A DNA stretch of 64,000 nucleotides from Bog-473 sp963800725. Its GTDB lineage: Bacteria > Actinomycetota > Acidimicrobiia > Acidimicrobiales > RAAP-2. The stretch is taken from positions 42,801 through 106,800 of the forward strand of contig CAWDCE010000021.1 of NCBI GenBank assembly GCA_963800725.1, read 5' to 3'. This document shows positions 37,117 through 45,805 of this stretch, one piece after another (positions within the stretch are counted from its first letter, which is position 1; each line of letters opens with the position of its first letter). The notes below the pieces were generated by a model that made no database searches, was not told where the DNA came from, and saw nothing but the letters and a program-made list of their open reading frames with translations. Position numbers and translations under genes: made by a program.

Positions 37117-37875
37117 TCAGACCGGTCGGACGTTGACCCCGTGTGACGCCATGTAGGCCTTGGCCTCGCCCAGCGAATAGATCTGGCGGTGGAAGATCGA
37201 GGCGGCCAGCACGGCGTCGGCGCCGCCGATTGTCGCCCCTTCGACCAGGTGGGCCAGCGTGCCGACGCCACCCGACGCCACCACCGGAATCCCGACCGCG
37301 TCGACCACCGCCCGGGTCAAGGCCAGATCGAACCCGTCTTTGGTCCCGTCGCGGTCCATGCTGGTCAAGAGGATTTCCCCCGCCCCGTTGGCGGCGCACG
37401 CTTGGGCCCACGCCACCGCATCGCGCCCGGTCGGCCGGCGCCCACCATGGGTGTAGACCTCCCACCCGCCCGGGCGCGCCCGGGCGTCGATGGCGACCAC
37501 CGCGCACTGCGAACCGAATTCGTCGGCGACCTCGCGCACCACGTCGGGGCGCAAGAGTGCCGCGGTGTTGATGGCGACCTTGTCCGCACCGGCGCGCAAG
37601 AGCCGCCGGGCGTCGTCGGTGCCCCGCACCCCGCCACCGACGGTCAGGGGGATGAAGACCTGCTCGGCGGTGCGGGCCACGACCGAGACCATGGTGTCGC
37701 GGTCGTCGGACGACGCGGTGATGTCGAGGAAGGTCAGCTCATCGGCCCCATCGGCGTCGTAGCGCGCCGCCAGTTCGACCGGATCACCCTCGTCGGTGAG
37801 ATCGACGAACCGCACGCCCTTGACCACGCGGCCACCGGTGACGTCGAGGCACGGGATCAGGCGGACGGTGCGCAT
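37117..37875 (-). CDS. hisF: Imidazole glycerol phosphate synthase, cyclase subunit
   Basis: 252-residue TIM barrel. The catalytic Asp residues are in IPCLDVTGGRVVKG and AIDARARPGG; phosphate-binding loops are VGGGVRGTDDA, ADKVAINTAA, EILLTSMDRDGTK and VASGGVGT. Works with HisH, encoded two genes upstream. The start overlaps the hisA end by 19 bases. Confidence 0.97.
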   Translation of the reverse strand: MRTVRLIPCLDVTGGRVVKGVRFVDLTDEGDPVELAARYDADGADELTFLDITASSDDRDTMVSVVARTAEQVFIPLTVGGGVRGTDDARRLLRAGADKVAINTAALLRPDVVREVADEFGSQCAVVAIDARARPGGWEVYTHGGRRPTGRDAVAWAQACAANGAGEILLTSMDRDGTKDGFDLALTRAVVDAVGIPVVASGGVGTLAHLVEGATIGGADAVLAASIFHRQIYSLGEAKAYMASHGVNVRPV

Positions 37876-38642
37876 GCGGCCAATGCCTCCTTGACGCTGA
37901 AGCGCCCCTCCACCAGTGCTTTGCCGACAATGACCCCCGACAGCTCGGCGGAGCCGACCGAGAGGGCCGCCAACGCTTCGAGGTCGGCGAGACTCGAGAC
38001 GCCACCCGAGGCCACGATGGGAAGTGCGGTGGCCGCGAGCAGGGTCTCGAGGCCGGCCAGGTCCGGTCCCTCAAGCATGCCGTCGCGCTGGATGGCGGTG
38101 GCGACGACCCCGCCGATGGGTTCGTCGCGCCACAGCGCCAACAGCTCGAGCAGCGGATGGCCTGACGCATCGGCCCAACCGTGGCCGAGGGCCCGGTACG
38201 ACCCGTCGGGAGCCACTACGTAGTCGAGTCCGACCGCAATTTGCCCGGGCCACCGGCGCGCGCACGAGGTGGCGAAACTTGGATCCTCGAGCGCCGCGGT
38301 CCCGAGCACGACGCGCGCGACTCCGAGTGCGAGCACCTCGGCCACATCATCGACGCGACGAATGCCGCCGCCGGTCTGGACCTTGACCGCACCGCCCGCC
38401 CGCTCGGTTGCGCTCGAGTTCGGGTCGGCCAACGCGGCAATGGCGGCGAGGGTGGTCCGCTCATGGGGCACCCCGGTTCGCGCCGCCGCCAGGTCGACCA
38501 CGTGCACCCAGCGTGCCCCTTGATCCATGAACGACGTCGCAAGCGCCAAGGGATCGCCGTAGGTCACTTCGCGTGTGAAGTCCCCTTGGGTGAGCCGTAC
38601 CGCGGTGCCGGCGTGCAGGTCGATGGCGGGAAACAATTCCAC
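37857..38642 (-). CDS. hisA: ProFAR isomerase (HisA; PriA-type possible)
   Basis: TIM-barrel isomerase of about 261 residues. Motifs: LFPAIDLHAGTAVRLTQGDF, VQTGGGIRRVDD, VVLGTAALEDP, GLDYVVAPDG, TAIQRDGMLEGPD and VASGGVSSLADLEAL. In many Actinomycetota the homologue (PriA) serves both histidine and tryptophan synthesis, but here a separate trpF exists at 31.8-32.5 kb, so it is probably HisA only. The start is GTG at 38640-38642, 13 bases after hisH. A longer open frame upstream is a shadow of hisH. Confidence 0.93.
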   Translation of the reverse strand: MELFPAIDLHAGTAVRLTQGDFTREVTYGDPLALATSFMDQGARWVHVVDLAAARTGVPHERTTLAAIAALADPNSSATERAGGAVKVQTGGGIRRVDDVAEVLALGVARVVLGTAALEDPSFATSCARRWPGQIAVGLDYVVAPDGSYRALGHGWADASGHPLLELLALWRDEPIGGVVATAIQRDGMLEGPDLAGLETLLAATALPIVASGGVSSLADLEALAALSVGSAELSGVIVGKALVEGRFSVKEALAACAPSA

Positions 38643-38655
38643 GAGTTCGCGCCCT

Positions 38656-39298
38656 TCACGCAGCCTGGGCGACGAAGTTGGCCAACATGGCCAGTCCGCT
38701 GCGCCCGGACTTCTCGGGGTGGAACTGCGCGCCCCAGACGTTGTCGCGCACAACGACGGCCGAGACCGGCCCGCCGTAGTCACACACCGCCACGGTTTCG
38801 TCACCGATGGGCGGGGCGAAGGAGTGGACGAAGTACACCCAGGGCTCGGGACCGAGCCCGTGCAGGGGTCCCGGGGCCGCATCGCCGTCCGCGCCCCCCA
38901 CACCTGCAACTGGTTCCACTGCATCTGGGGATGTTTCTCAGAGGCCGCCGACGCGGAAACAGTACCGTCGAAGATCGACAGTCCGCTCACCCCGGGACTC
39001 TCGGTCGACGCGTCATAGAGCAACTGGAAGCCGACGCAGACCCCCAAGAACGGGACCCCCGACGCCACGGCGTCACGAGCCGGCTGCTCGAGGCCGCTGT
39101 CGATCAGGCCGCGGGCGCAGGCGCCGAACACGCCGACACCGGGCAGCACCACGGCGTCGGCCGCCTCGACCTCGCCACGTTGGTGACCAGGCGCGCGGCT
39201 GCGCCGACGTGTTGGAGCGCTTTTTCCGCTGAACGCAGGTTCCCGATCCCATAGTCGAGCACCGCAATGCGCGGTCCGGCGGGTGAGCGCACGGTCAC
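38656..39298 (-). CDS. hisH: Imidazole glycerol phosphate synthase, glutaminase subunit (two frameshifts)
   Basis: Class I glutamine amidotransferase supplying ammonia to HisF. The N-terminus RIAVLDYGIGNLRSAEKALQ, the nucleophile Cys in VPFLGVCVGFQLLYDAS, and the His-Glu pair in GAQFHPEKSGRSG are all recognisable but lie in different frames. Changes occur near 39175 and 38890. Joined length is about 212 residues, normal for HisH. The GTG start overlaps the hisB stop (GTGA). Confidence 0.92.
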
Positions 39299-39908
39299 AA
39301 GGTCCCTTTGGTCGAGGGGATTCCTCCGCCCTCGATCCGCACGGCGTCACGCAGCGAGCGGGCGACCCCCTTGAAGCTGGCTTCGAGCATGTGGTGGGTG
39401 TTCTTGCCCTCACGGCGGCGGATGTGCAGCGTCAGATTCCCCGCCGTGGCGAAGGCACGCCAAATTCCTCCGCCAGTTGGGGGTCGAAGGGCGGGGTCCC
39501 GAGCCCGGCGGTATCGGGTGCGAAATCGAGGCCGTAGGCCAAAAAGGGACGCCCGACAGATCGAGGGCCACCTCGATGAGAGCCTCGTCCAGCGGCAACA
39601 ACATGCTGGCGAAACGACGGATCCCGCGCTTGTCACCGAGTGCCTCGGCGAGGCAGCCGCCGAGCACGATGCCGACATCTTCGACGGTGTGGTGCGCGTC
39701 GACGGCCAGATCGCCCTGGGCGTGCACCATGAGGTCAAACAACCGCGTGCCGTCCCAGTTGTTCGACCATGTGATCGAAAAAGGGCAGGCCGGTGCTGAC
39801 ATCGACCGTGCCGGTCCCGTCGATATCGAGTGCGGCCTCGATCGTGGTCTCTTTGGTGCTGCGGCGCTGCTCTGCTCGCCGCACCCGGGCCGCGCCGTCT
39901 GTTTGCAC
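39295..39908 (-). CDS. hisB: Imidazoleglycerol-phosphate dehydratase (three or more frameshifts)
   Basis: About 204 residues when joined. N-terminal part: RRSTKETTIEAALDIDGTGT and STGLPFFDHMVEQLGRH. Middle: the metal-binding VDAHHTVEDVGIVLG. C-terminal part: GKNTHHMLEASFKGVARSLR and PSTKGTL. These pieces lie in three frames, with changes near 39745, 39545 and 39460. All catalytic histidine clusters survive, which argues for sequencing indels and not decay. GTG start at 39906-39908, right after the hisC stop. Confidence 0.9.
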
Positions 39909-40986
39909 TCACAGGATCTCCTTTAACGCGATCAAGAAACGGTCGTTTTCTTCGGGCAGGCCGATGGTGACCCGCAGGCAACCCGCCAGCCCGTCCCAGC
40001 TCGCGGAGTTGCGGATCAGTACCGAATGCTCAAGCAGGCCCTCCCAGATGCGGGTGGCGTCGCCACCTTGGGGGCGAAAGAGGATGAAGTTCGCCTCCGA
40101 GGGCCAAGTCTCGATCCCGAGCTCGCGCGAGTGCGGCGGCCACCCGGCCCCGCTCTTCGCTGATCTGGGCCACCCGGGCCGCCATCTCGTCGGTGTAGCC
40201 AAGCGCGAAGAGGCCGGCCAACTGGGTCTGGGTGGACAAGTGGTACGGCAAGACCACCGCTTCACACGCCTCGACCACCTCGGGATCGGCCACCAAATAT
40301 CCGAGCCGGGCGCCGGCCATGGCCCAGGTCTTCGAGAACGTGCGGGTCACCACCAGGCCGCGGTTGGTCCGGGCCGTGGCCGGTCCGCGTAACTCCAGTG
40401 CGCTCCAACTCGCGAACTGCCCGTAGGCCTCATCGACGATCACCAGGCCGGGGGCGGCCGCCAGGACCGCCTCGACGGTGGTCCGGGGTTCGACGCGTCC
40501 CGTCGGATTATTCGGTGAGCACAAGAAAGTGATGTCGGGACGGTGCGCTGCGAGCCAGGCCGACGCCTCGCCCGCGTCGATGCGAAAGTCGTCGTCGCGG
40601 CCGCCTTCGATCACGGCGGTCCCGGTCAACCGGGCAATGTGCGAATGCAGCGCATAGGTCGGTTCGAATACCGCCGCGCTGCGCCCGGGACCACCGAACG
40701 CGAGCAGGAGGCACTGGAGCACCTCGTTGGACCCGTTGGCGCAGAACACTTCGTCCTCGCTGACGCCGTGCAGGTCGCCAATGGCGTGCCGCAGTTCAGT
40801 GGCGGGCCGGTCGGGATAGCGGTTGAAGGCCACCTCCGCCAAAGCGTCGAGCAACTCTGCCGTCCACCCCGGTGGCGGAGCGAAAGGCGACTCATTGGTG
40901 TTGAGGCGTACCTCGGCGTCGACCTGGGGCGAGTGGTAGCCCTCGCTCAGGCGGAGATCGGGGCGAATGGGTGGGATCGCGTTCAT
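39909..40986 (-). CDS. hisC: Histidinol-phosphate aminotransferase (one frameshift)
   Basis: PLP class I/II aminotransferase of about 358 residues. Patterns: VRLNTNESPFAPP, VFCANGSNEVLQCLLLAFG, FEPTYALHSHIARL, the SPNNPTGR loop, IVDEAYGQF and the PLP-binding Lys in TRTFSKTWAMAGARLGY. The frame changes near 40130; the C-terminus resumes with RELGIETWPSEANFILF and ends ENDRFLIALKEIL. The ATG overlaps the hisD stop (ATGA). Confidence 0.95.
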
Positions 40987-42308
40987 TGGCCGGGCTTTCC
41001 CTCGGCGCTCAGGCGCCGCCGAATCGATTCGGCGTGGGCCGGGAGGCCTTCGACATTGGCGAGGGTGATCACCGACGGTCCGAGCTGCGCCATGGCCGCG
41101 TCGCGCACCCGCACGGCGTGGATGTGCTTGCGGAAGTCGTCGGCCCGCAGGGCCGAGGCGAAGCGCGCCGTGCGGTTGGTCGGCAGCACATGGTTGGGCC
41201 CGGCGATGTAGTCGCCGAGACTGGCCGGAGCCAGCGATCCAATGAAGACCGCGCCGGCGTTGGTCACTTGGGCCAGCAACTCGGCGGCCCCCGCCTCGTC
41301 ATCGACCATCAGCTCGAGGTGTTCAGGGGCGATGGTGTTGGCGACCGCCATCGCCTCGGTTGGGCCATCGACCAGGCAGGCAATGCCCGCCGTGGCCAGG
41401 GTCGATTCGAGATCCGCCCGCCTCGGCGAGGCCGCGACGATGGCGTCGACCTCGGTGCTGACCGCCTTGAGCACCCCTTGGTCCCAGGTGACCAGCCACG
41501 CCAGCCCGTCGGGACCGTGCTCGGCCTGGACGACCAGGTCGATGGCGGCGAATTCGGTTGGGGCGTCGGGGCCGGCCACCACCACGATCTCCGAGGGCCC
41601 CGCAAAGGCCGAGGCGACCCCGACCACACCGCTGACCTGGCGCTTGGCCTCGGCCACATACGCGTTGCCCGGCCCCGCGATCACATCGACCCGGCGCACC
41701 GACTCGGTCCCATACGCCATGGCCCCGATCGCCTGGGCACCCCCGATCCGGTAGACCTCGCCAACCCCCGCGATGGCCGCCGCCGCCAAGGTGGCGTCGT
41801 CGACGCGGCCGTCCGCTGCCGGCGGCACGCACAAGATGATCTCGCTGACCCCCGCCACCCGGGCCGGGGCGGCCGTCATGAGCACGCTCGAGGGATAGCG
41901 CGCCCGCCCGCCCGGGGCATAGAGGCCGACCCGCTCGACCGGCCGGGTGAGGTGGGTGACGGTGACCCCGTCGGACTCGAAGTCGCCTGGGGGCGTGCCC
42001 TCGAAGGCGTGGTAGGCCACGATCCGCTCGAATGCCAGCTCGAGTGCGGCGGCGAGCTCGGGCGTCTCCGCCTTGACGCGCGCCAGGGCGGCGGCGATCT
42101 CGTTGGCCGGCACCGCTAGGGCGGCACTGACGTCGACCTGGTCAAATCGTTCGGTGTAATCGATCACGGCCTGGTCACCACGGCTGCGCACCGCCGCCAG
42201 CACTTCGGCGACCGCCTCGGCCACGTCAGTGCCGGGATCGCGCGGGCGCGGCAGGGCCTCGTCGAAGGGTGCGGTGGCACCGCGCAGGTCAAGGACTCGC
42301 AAAGACAT
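40983..42308 (-). CDS. hisD: Histidinol dehydrogenase
   Basis: 441 residues, intact. Two-step NAD oxidation of histidinol to histidine. Typical motifs: RVGLYAPGGRARYPSSVLM, VAGPGNAYVAEAKRQV, GPSEIVVVAGPDAP, QAEHGPDGLAWL (zinc ligand region), the catalytic Glu-His in IAPEHLEL, and a C-terminal NVEGLPAHAESIR. First gene of the leftward his run. Start at 42306-42308, divergent from a small conserved gene. Confidence 0.97.
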   Translation of the reverse strand: MSLRVLDLRGATAPFDEALPRPRDPGTDVAEAVAEVLAAVRSRGDQAVIDYTERFDQVDVSAALAVPANEIAAALARVKAETPELAAALELAFERIVAYHAFEGTPPGDFESDGVTVTHLTRPVERVGLYAPGGRARYPSSVLMTAAPARVAGVSEIILCVPPAADGRVDDATLAAAAIAGVGEVYRIGGAQAIGAMAYGTESVRRVDVIAGPGNAYVAEAKRQVSGVVGVASAFAGPSEIVVVAGPDAPTEFAAIDLVVQAEHGPDGLAWLVTWDQGVLKAVSTEVDAIVAASPRRADLESTLATAGIACLVDGPTEAMAVANTIAPEHLELMVDDEAGAAELLAQVTNAGAVFIGSLAPASLGDYIAGPNHVLPTNRTARFASALRADDFRKHIHAVRVRDAAMAQLGPSVITLANVEGLPAHAESIRRRLSAEGKPGQ

Positions 42309-42356
42309 GAGGTACCAAGGCTACTGGGGGTCCCGTCTATGGGTCATCATTCCCCT

Positions 42357-42542
42357 ATGACTTCAGCCGCCGAGATTTCGTCGTTGACTTCGACCCTCCA
42401 AGAACTGAACGATCGGGTCACCTCCTTGGCCGAAACAGCGGTCACGACGGGGGACGAGGAGATGGCCCACGAGCTGTTCGCGGTCGAGCGGGCGCTCGGG
42501 GGGGCGCTACGTCGACTGCGTCGATTCGCTCAAACGGCGTAG
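42357..42542 (+). CDS. Small helical protein of unknown function
   Basis: 61 residues from the ATG at 42357 (an in-frame ATG at 42339 is possible). Acidic first half and Arg-rich C-terminus (ALGGALRRLRRFAQTA), predicted all-helical. Codon use matches its neighbours. No family recognised. Divergent from hisD; its end overlaps the convergent PIN-domain gene by 13 bases. Confidence 0.6.
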   Translation: MTSAAEISSLTSTLQELNDRVTSLAETAVTTGDEEMAHELFAVERALGGALRRLRRFAQTA

Positions 42543-42929
42543 AGCACCAGCTCGTGCCCGAGCTGGGTGGCGGCATTGCGCAACACGGTCTGGCGCTGGG
42601 CCACCACGGCACAGTTGCGTCGATCCGCCAGCTCGATCACCGCCATGACCGCCAGCTCAGCGGTATCGCAGCGCACGGCCAGCTCGCCGGAGCGACGGGC
42701 CGCCTCGGCGGTGAACGGCTCCACCTCAGTGCCGTCGAGCAGCTCCATGATCCGGTCGCTGCGTGCTTCGGTCCGAAAGCCTTCGGCCACCGCCACGGCC
42801 GGTATCAACGGCACGATCCCGTTCGAGAGGGCCGCTTTGTGCAGTGCCCACATCATCCGGTCTCCCCGAGCCGCTGCATGGAGGGCCCCGACCCCGTAGA
42901 CCAGACCCTCCGCGCCGAGGCTGACTCAC
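42530..42929 (-). CDS. PIN-domain (VapC-like) protein, degenerate active site, frameshifted
   Basis: About 130 residues with a PIN-like pattern: GLVYGVGALHAAARGDRMMW, PLIPAVAVAEGFR, TEVEPFTAEAARRSGEL and ELAVMAVIELADRRNCAVV. The N-terminal acidic residue expected in the LDAGAL-type motif is replaced (VYGVGAL), and the C-terminal SDPDDL-type motif is missing (AQRQTVLR). The gene therefore looks catalytically dead or decaying. A start GTG overlapping the antitoxin stop at 42926-42929 needs one base shift near 42910 to join the domain. It pairs with the ribbon-helix-helix gene upstream as a toxin-antitoxin module. Confidence 0.65.
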
Positions 42930-43192
42930 CGGCGCCGGACCCGAGAAGCCACTCCCGAGACACCCGAACGCAGCTTGGCCAAGAGCGCCTCACCGGCCGC
43001 CAACTCCTCGGGGCTCAGCGAACCGGTTTCGCCCTCCCAGGCCGCCACGCCCCGCATGCCTTGGCGCACCCGCAGCTGCTTCTCGGCCGCGTTGGACAGC
43101 CACGCGCTGAACGAGACACCGTCTTCCTTCGCCGCGAGCTCCACGGCGGTCGCCACCTCGTCGCCCAACGAGACTGAGCGCTTGGTTACCAT
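42926..43192 (-). CDS. Ribbon-helix-helix antitoxin-like protein
   Basis: 88 residues starting at ATG 43190-43192. The N-terminus TKRSVSLGDEVATAVELAAK followed by SFSAWLSNAAEKQLR is the MetJ/Arc/CopG pattern of VapB-type antitoxins. The C-terminal half (SLSPEELAAGEALLAKLRSG) would bind and block the toxin. It is followed by the PIN-domain gene with an overlapping stop. Autoregulation through one of the palindromes at 43.23-43.35 kb is plausible. Confidence 0.75.
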   Translation of the reverse strand: MVTKRSVSLGDEVATAVELAAKEDGVSFSAWLSNAAEKQLRVRQGMRGVAAWEGETGSLSPEELAAGEALLAKLRSGVSGVASRVRRR

Positions 43193-43250
43193 GCCAAAAG
43201 GGTAACACCCGCAGTAGCACCAAGAAACTGGCCAAACTTCGGGCCAGACA

Positions 43251-43280
43251 CCAATGCCGGCCCCAGAGGGCCGGCATTGG
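43251..43280. terminator. Perfect 13-bp hairpin between nth and the antitoxin gene
   Basis: CCAATGCCGGCCC and GGGCCGGCATTGG pair perfectly around a CAGA loop. A weaker hairpin (CTGGCC/GGCCAG, 43228-43247) and a 12-bp palindrome GGAACCGGTTCC (43335-43346) flank it. It lies about 100 bases past the nth stop and about 60 before the antitoxin start, so it could terminate nth or act as an antitoxin operator. No T-tract. Confidence 0.5.
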
Positions 43281-43377
43281 GCGAGTCGGCCAGGAGGCGG
43301 ATCCCAGCAACGACCCTTTCGGAACCAGGTGGCGGGAACCGGTTCCAGGACAATGCTATCGCGAGGCATCCGTCATG

Positions 43378-44070
43378 TCACCAGCGATGACCGCTGCGAG
43401 CAGGGATCAGAGCTTCGCTCCGGTATCGCGAGGAGGGGCAGATGTCCGCCAGCACGCAGCGTCCGCAGGCCGCAATGCGGGCCCGGCACACCGCTCGCCC
43501 GTGCAAAATCAAGCGCAGGCTGAAAGCGCCGCGTTCGGTGGGCGGGATCAGCGCGTTGAGGTCGTGTTCAACCTTGACGGGGTCAGCGCGTTCGGTGAGT
43601 CCGAGCCGCTTGCTCACTCGAAGCACATGGGTGTCGACGGGGAGCCCCGGCAACCCGAAGGCCACGCTGCGCACGACGTTCGCCGTCTTGCGGCCCACGC
43701 CAGGTAGGGACACCAGGTCGCAGAGATCGGTTGGCACCTCGCCGGCGAAGCGAGCGTCGAGGGCCTGGGCCATAGCGATGAGGTTGCGCGTCTTGGCCCG
43801 GAAGAATCCCGTGGTCCGGATGAGCTCTTCGACACGTTCAGGGTCCGCGTGCGCCAGCGCGGACGGCTCGGGGTAGGCGGCGAAGAGTTCGGGGGTCACC
43901 AAGTTGACCCGGGTGTCGGTGCACTGGGCGGACAAGATGGTCGCAGCCAGCAGCTCGAAGGGCGTCGCGTAGTGCAATGCACACAATTCGCGCGCACTGC
44001 CCGGGTATTCGGTGGCCAAACGTTCGAGCACCACCTTGGCCCGCCCCTTGGGTGTGCGCGGACGTCCCAC
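43378..44070 (-). CDS. nth: Endonuclease III (DNA glycosylase/AP lyase)
   Basis: Base excision repair of oxidised pyrimidines. Motifs: ATILSAQCTDTRVN, TTGFFRAKTRNLIAMAQAL, the helix-hairpin-helix SLPGVGRKTANVV with the catalytic Lys, the catalytic Asp in PVDTHVLRVSKRLG, and a C-terminal 4Fe-4S cluster with spacing C-x6-C-x2-C-x5-C (VCRARIAACGRCVLADIC). The start is probably GTG at 44068-44070 (VGRPRTPKGRAKVV); an upstream in-frame GTG at 44190 lies inside the divergent mshD gene. Confidence 0.95.
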   Translation of the reverse strand: MGRPRTPKGRAKVVLERLATEYPGSARELCALHYATPFELLAATILSAQCTDTRVNLVTPELFAAYPEPSALAHADPERVEELIRTTGFFRAKTRNLIAMAQALDARFAGEVPTDLCDLVSLPGVGRKTANVVRSVAFGLPGLPVDTHVLRVSKRLGLTERADPVKVEHDLNALIPPTERGAFSLRLILHGRAVCRARIAACGRCVLADICPSSRYRSEALIPARSGHRW

Positions 44071-44100
44071 TTGCTCAAGGTAGCGGGTTAACGTGCGCCG

Positions 44101-44968
44101 GTGAACGTGCGCGTGCGCGAGCGACTCTCCGCGACCGAGGCCACCGCGGTACGCGCCCTTTCGGATCGTGCCACCAGCGCCGACCACCATCAGGCCCTCT
44201 CAGAGGACATGCCGCGAGCCTGGGTCCTGCTCGAAGATGACCGCGGGCTGCTCGCTTGCGCCACGGTGGTCGATGCCAACGCGGGGATCACCGCCATCCA
44301 TTTCGCCCTCGACCCGGTGGCCCGAGCGGATCCGTCGCTCACCCCCGTCTTGCTCGAGGCCGCCCGTCGCGCAGCCGGTGGGCCGGTACGCGTCTGGGTC
44401 AATCTTGCGACCCCCGCCGACGACGCCGCCCTGGCCGCCATTGGGCTGGCGCCCGAGCGCGACGTGATCCAGATCGCGCGTCGCCCTCCCGCTCCCGAGC
44501 GACGTGATCGCCGCCACCCGCCCGCTGGCGGTGCGAGCGATCCAACTCGGCGTCGACGACGATGCATGGCTGTCCGTCAACAATCGGGCCTTCGCCGACC
44601 ACCCCGAACAAGGCCACTGGACACTCGCAACCCTGCGAGAACGCGTGCACGCGCCGTGGTTCGATCCGCAGGGTTTCTTGGTGGCACCCGACCCCAACGG
44701 CCCCGGTCTCATCGGTTCGTGCTGGACCAAGATCCATACCGACACCTCACCGGTACTCGGTGAGATCTACGTCATCGCGGTCGATCCCGCCCACCACGGA
44801 CAGGGCTGGGGCCGATCCTTGACGGTCGCCGGCCTGCGTTGGCTCGCCGACGCGGGCATCGAGCACGCCATGCTCTACACCGAAGCAACCAACACGGCTG
44901 CAGTGGCCCTCTATGCCTCGCTCGGATTCCGCGTCGACCACGTCGATCGGTCCTACCGGGACACGTGA
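44101..44968 (+). CDS. mshD: Mycothiol synthase, two GNAT domains (one frameshift)
   Basis: Final acetylation of Cys-GlcN-Ins to mycothiol, the main low-molecular-weight thiol of Actinomycetota. The N-terminal GNAT-like half is degenerate. The C-terminal half is the active acetyltransferase with AIQLGVDDDAWLSVNNRAFA, EIYVIAVDPAHHGQGWGRSL (acetyl-CoA loop) and TEATNTAAVALYASLGF. The frame changes near 44490 between the halves. GTG start at 44101, divergent from nth. Strong taxonomic marker. Confidence 0.92.
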
Positions 44969-44980
44969 CGCGACGGCGGG

Positions 44981-45700
44981 CTAGGCCACCCCGGTACCGA
45001 CCGCCCGACCGATCCCATAAGTCACTCCGGCCGCCACCATGGTGATGATCAGCTGACGCAGCGCGGAGCGAACGTAGGAGCGTTCGGTATAGGCGGCGAG
45101 GATCGCCCCGACCGCAATTGCTGCGAGCACGCCCAAGAGCACGGAGGCGACCAACGCCGCGGTACCGCTGGTCACCAACCACGGGGCCAGTGGGATGAAC
45201 GCACCGAGCGCGAACGACAAGAACGACGCCAGCGCAGCCTGGACGGGCGAACCGAGCGCCTCGGTGTCGATTCCGAGTTCCTCTCTCGCATGGGTTTCGA
45301 GGGCCAGCTGGGGATCGGACATGACCTGGTCCGCCATGTCTTTGGCCACCGACGGGTCGATGCCCCGCTTGACGTACATACCCCGGAGCTCGTTGGTCTC
45401 GCCTTCGGGACTCCTTTGCAGCGCCCGGCGCTCCACCTCGAGCTCTCGTTCGAGCAATTCGCGCTGGGCGCTCATCGAGATGTACTCGCCCGCCGCCATG
45501 GAAAATGATCCGGCAACCAACCCCGCCACGCCGGCGAGCCGCACGAACCCACCGCCCGGGCTGGCTCCGGCAATGCCGAGGACGAGCGAGAGGTTGGTGA
45601 CCAAACCGTCACTGACGCCGAAAATGGCGGCGCGCGCCCCACCACCGCGGATATCACGGTGATGGTGGGGGTGCGGGGGCGTCGAGGGCTGGTCATCCAC
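44981..45700 (-). CDS. VIT1/CCC1 family iron/manganese transporter
   Basis: 239 residues with five membrane helices. N-terminal His-rich tail (HPHHHRD), then AIFGVSDGLVTNLSLVLGIA and VAGSFSMAAGEYISMSAQRE, the conserved helices 1-2 carrying metal-binding Asp/Met/Glu. A cytoplasmic helical region rich in Glu follows (QRELLERELEVERRAL), matching the metal-binding domain of plant VIT1. It probably moves Fe2+ or Mn2+ across the cytoplasmic membrane. Confidence 0.92.
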   Translation of the reverse strand: MDDQPSTPPHPHHHRDIRGGGARAAIFGVSDGLVTNLSLVLGIAGASPGGGFVRLAGVAGLVAGSFSMAAGEYISMSAQRELLERELEVERRALQRSPEGETNELRGMYVKRGIDPSVAKDMADQVMSDPQLALETHAREELGIDTEALGSPVQAALASFLSFALGAFIPLAPWLVTSGTAALVASVLLGVLAAIAVGAILAAYTERSYVRSALRQLIITMVAAGVTYGIGRAVGTGVA

Positions 45701-45805
45701 GAGGTTCAGCGTAGCGACGGCGCCAAGTTTGGCGGCCCTTAGCTCGCCTCGACGCCCCGGACCTTGCCTGCTGGCGCGCCCAGGTTCTCGAGAACCGTCG
45801 AGTCG

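Noticed and set aside
37857..39413. A single 518-codon frame that would look like a HisH-HisA fusion.
   Set aside because: The upstream part reads only a middle piece of HisH because of frame changes; hisA has its own start at 38642 and hisH its own stop at 38656.
40971..42119. A 382-codon plus-strand open frame.
   Set aside because: Antisense shadow of hisD, rich in Arg, Gly and Asp runs, with no domain.
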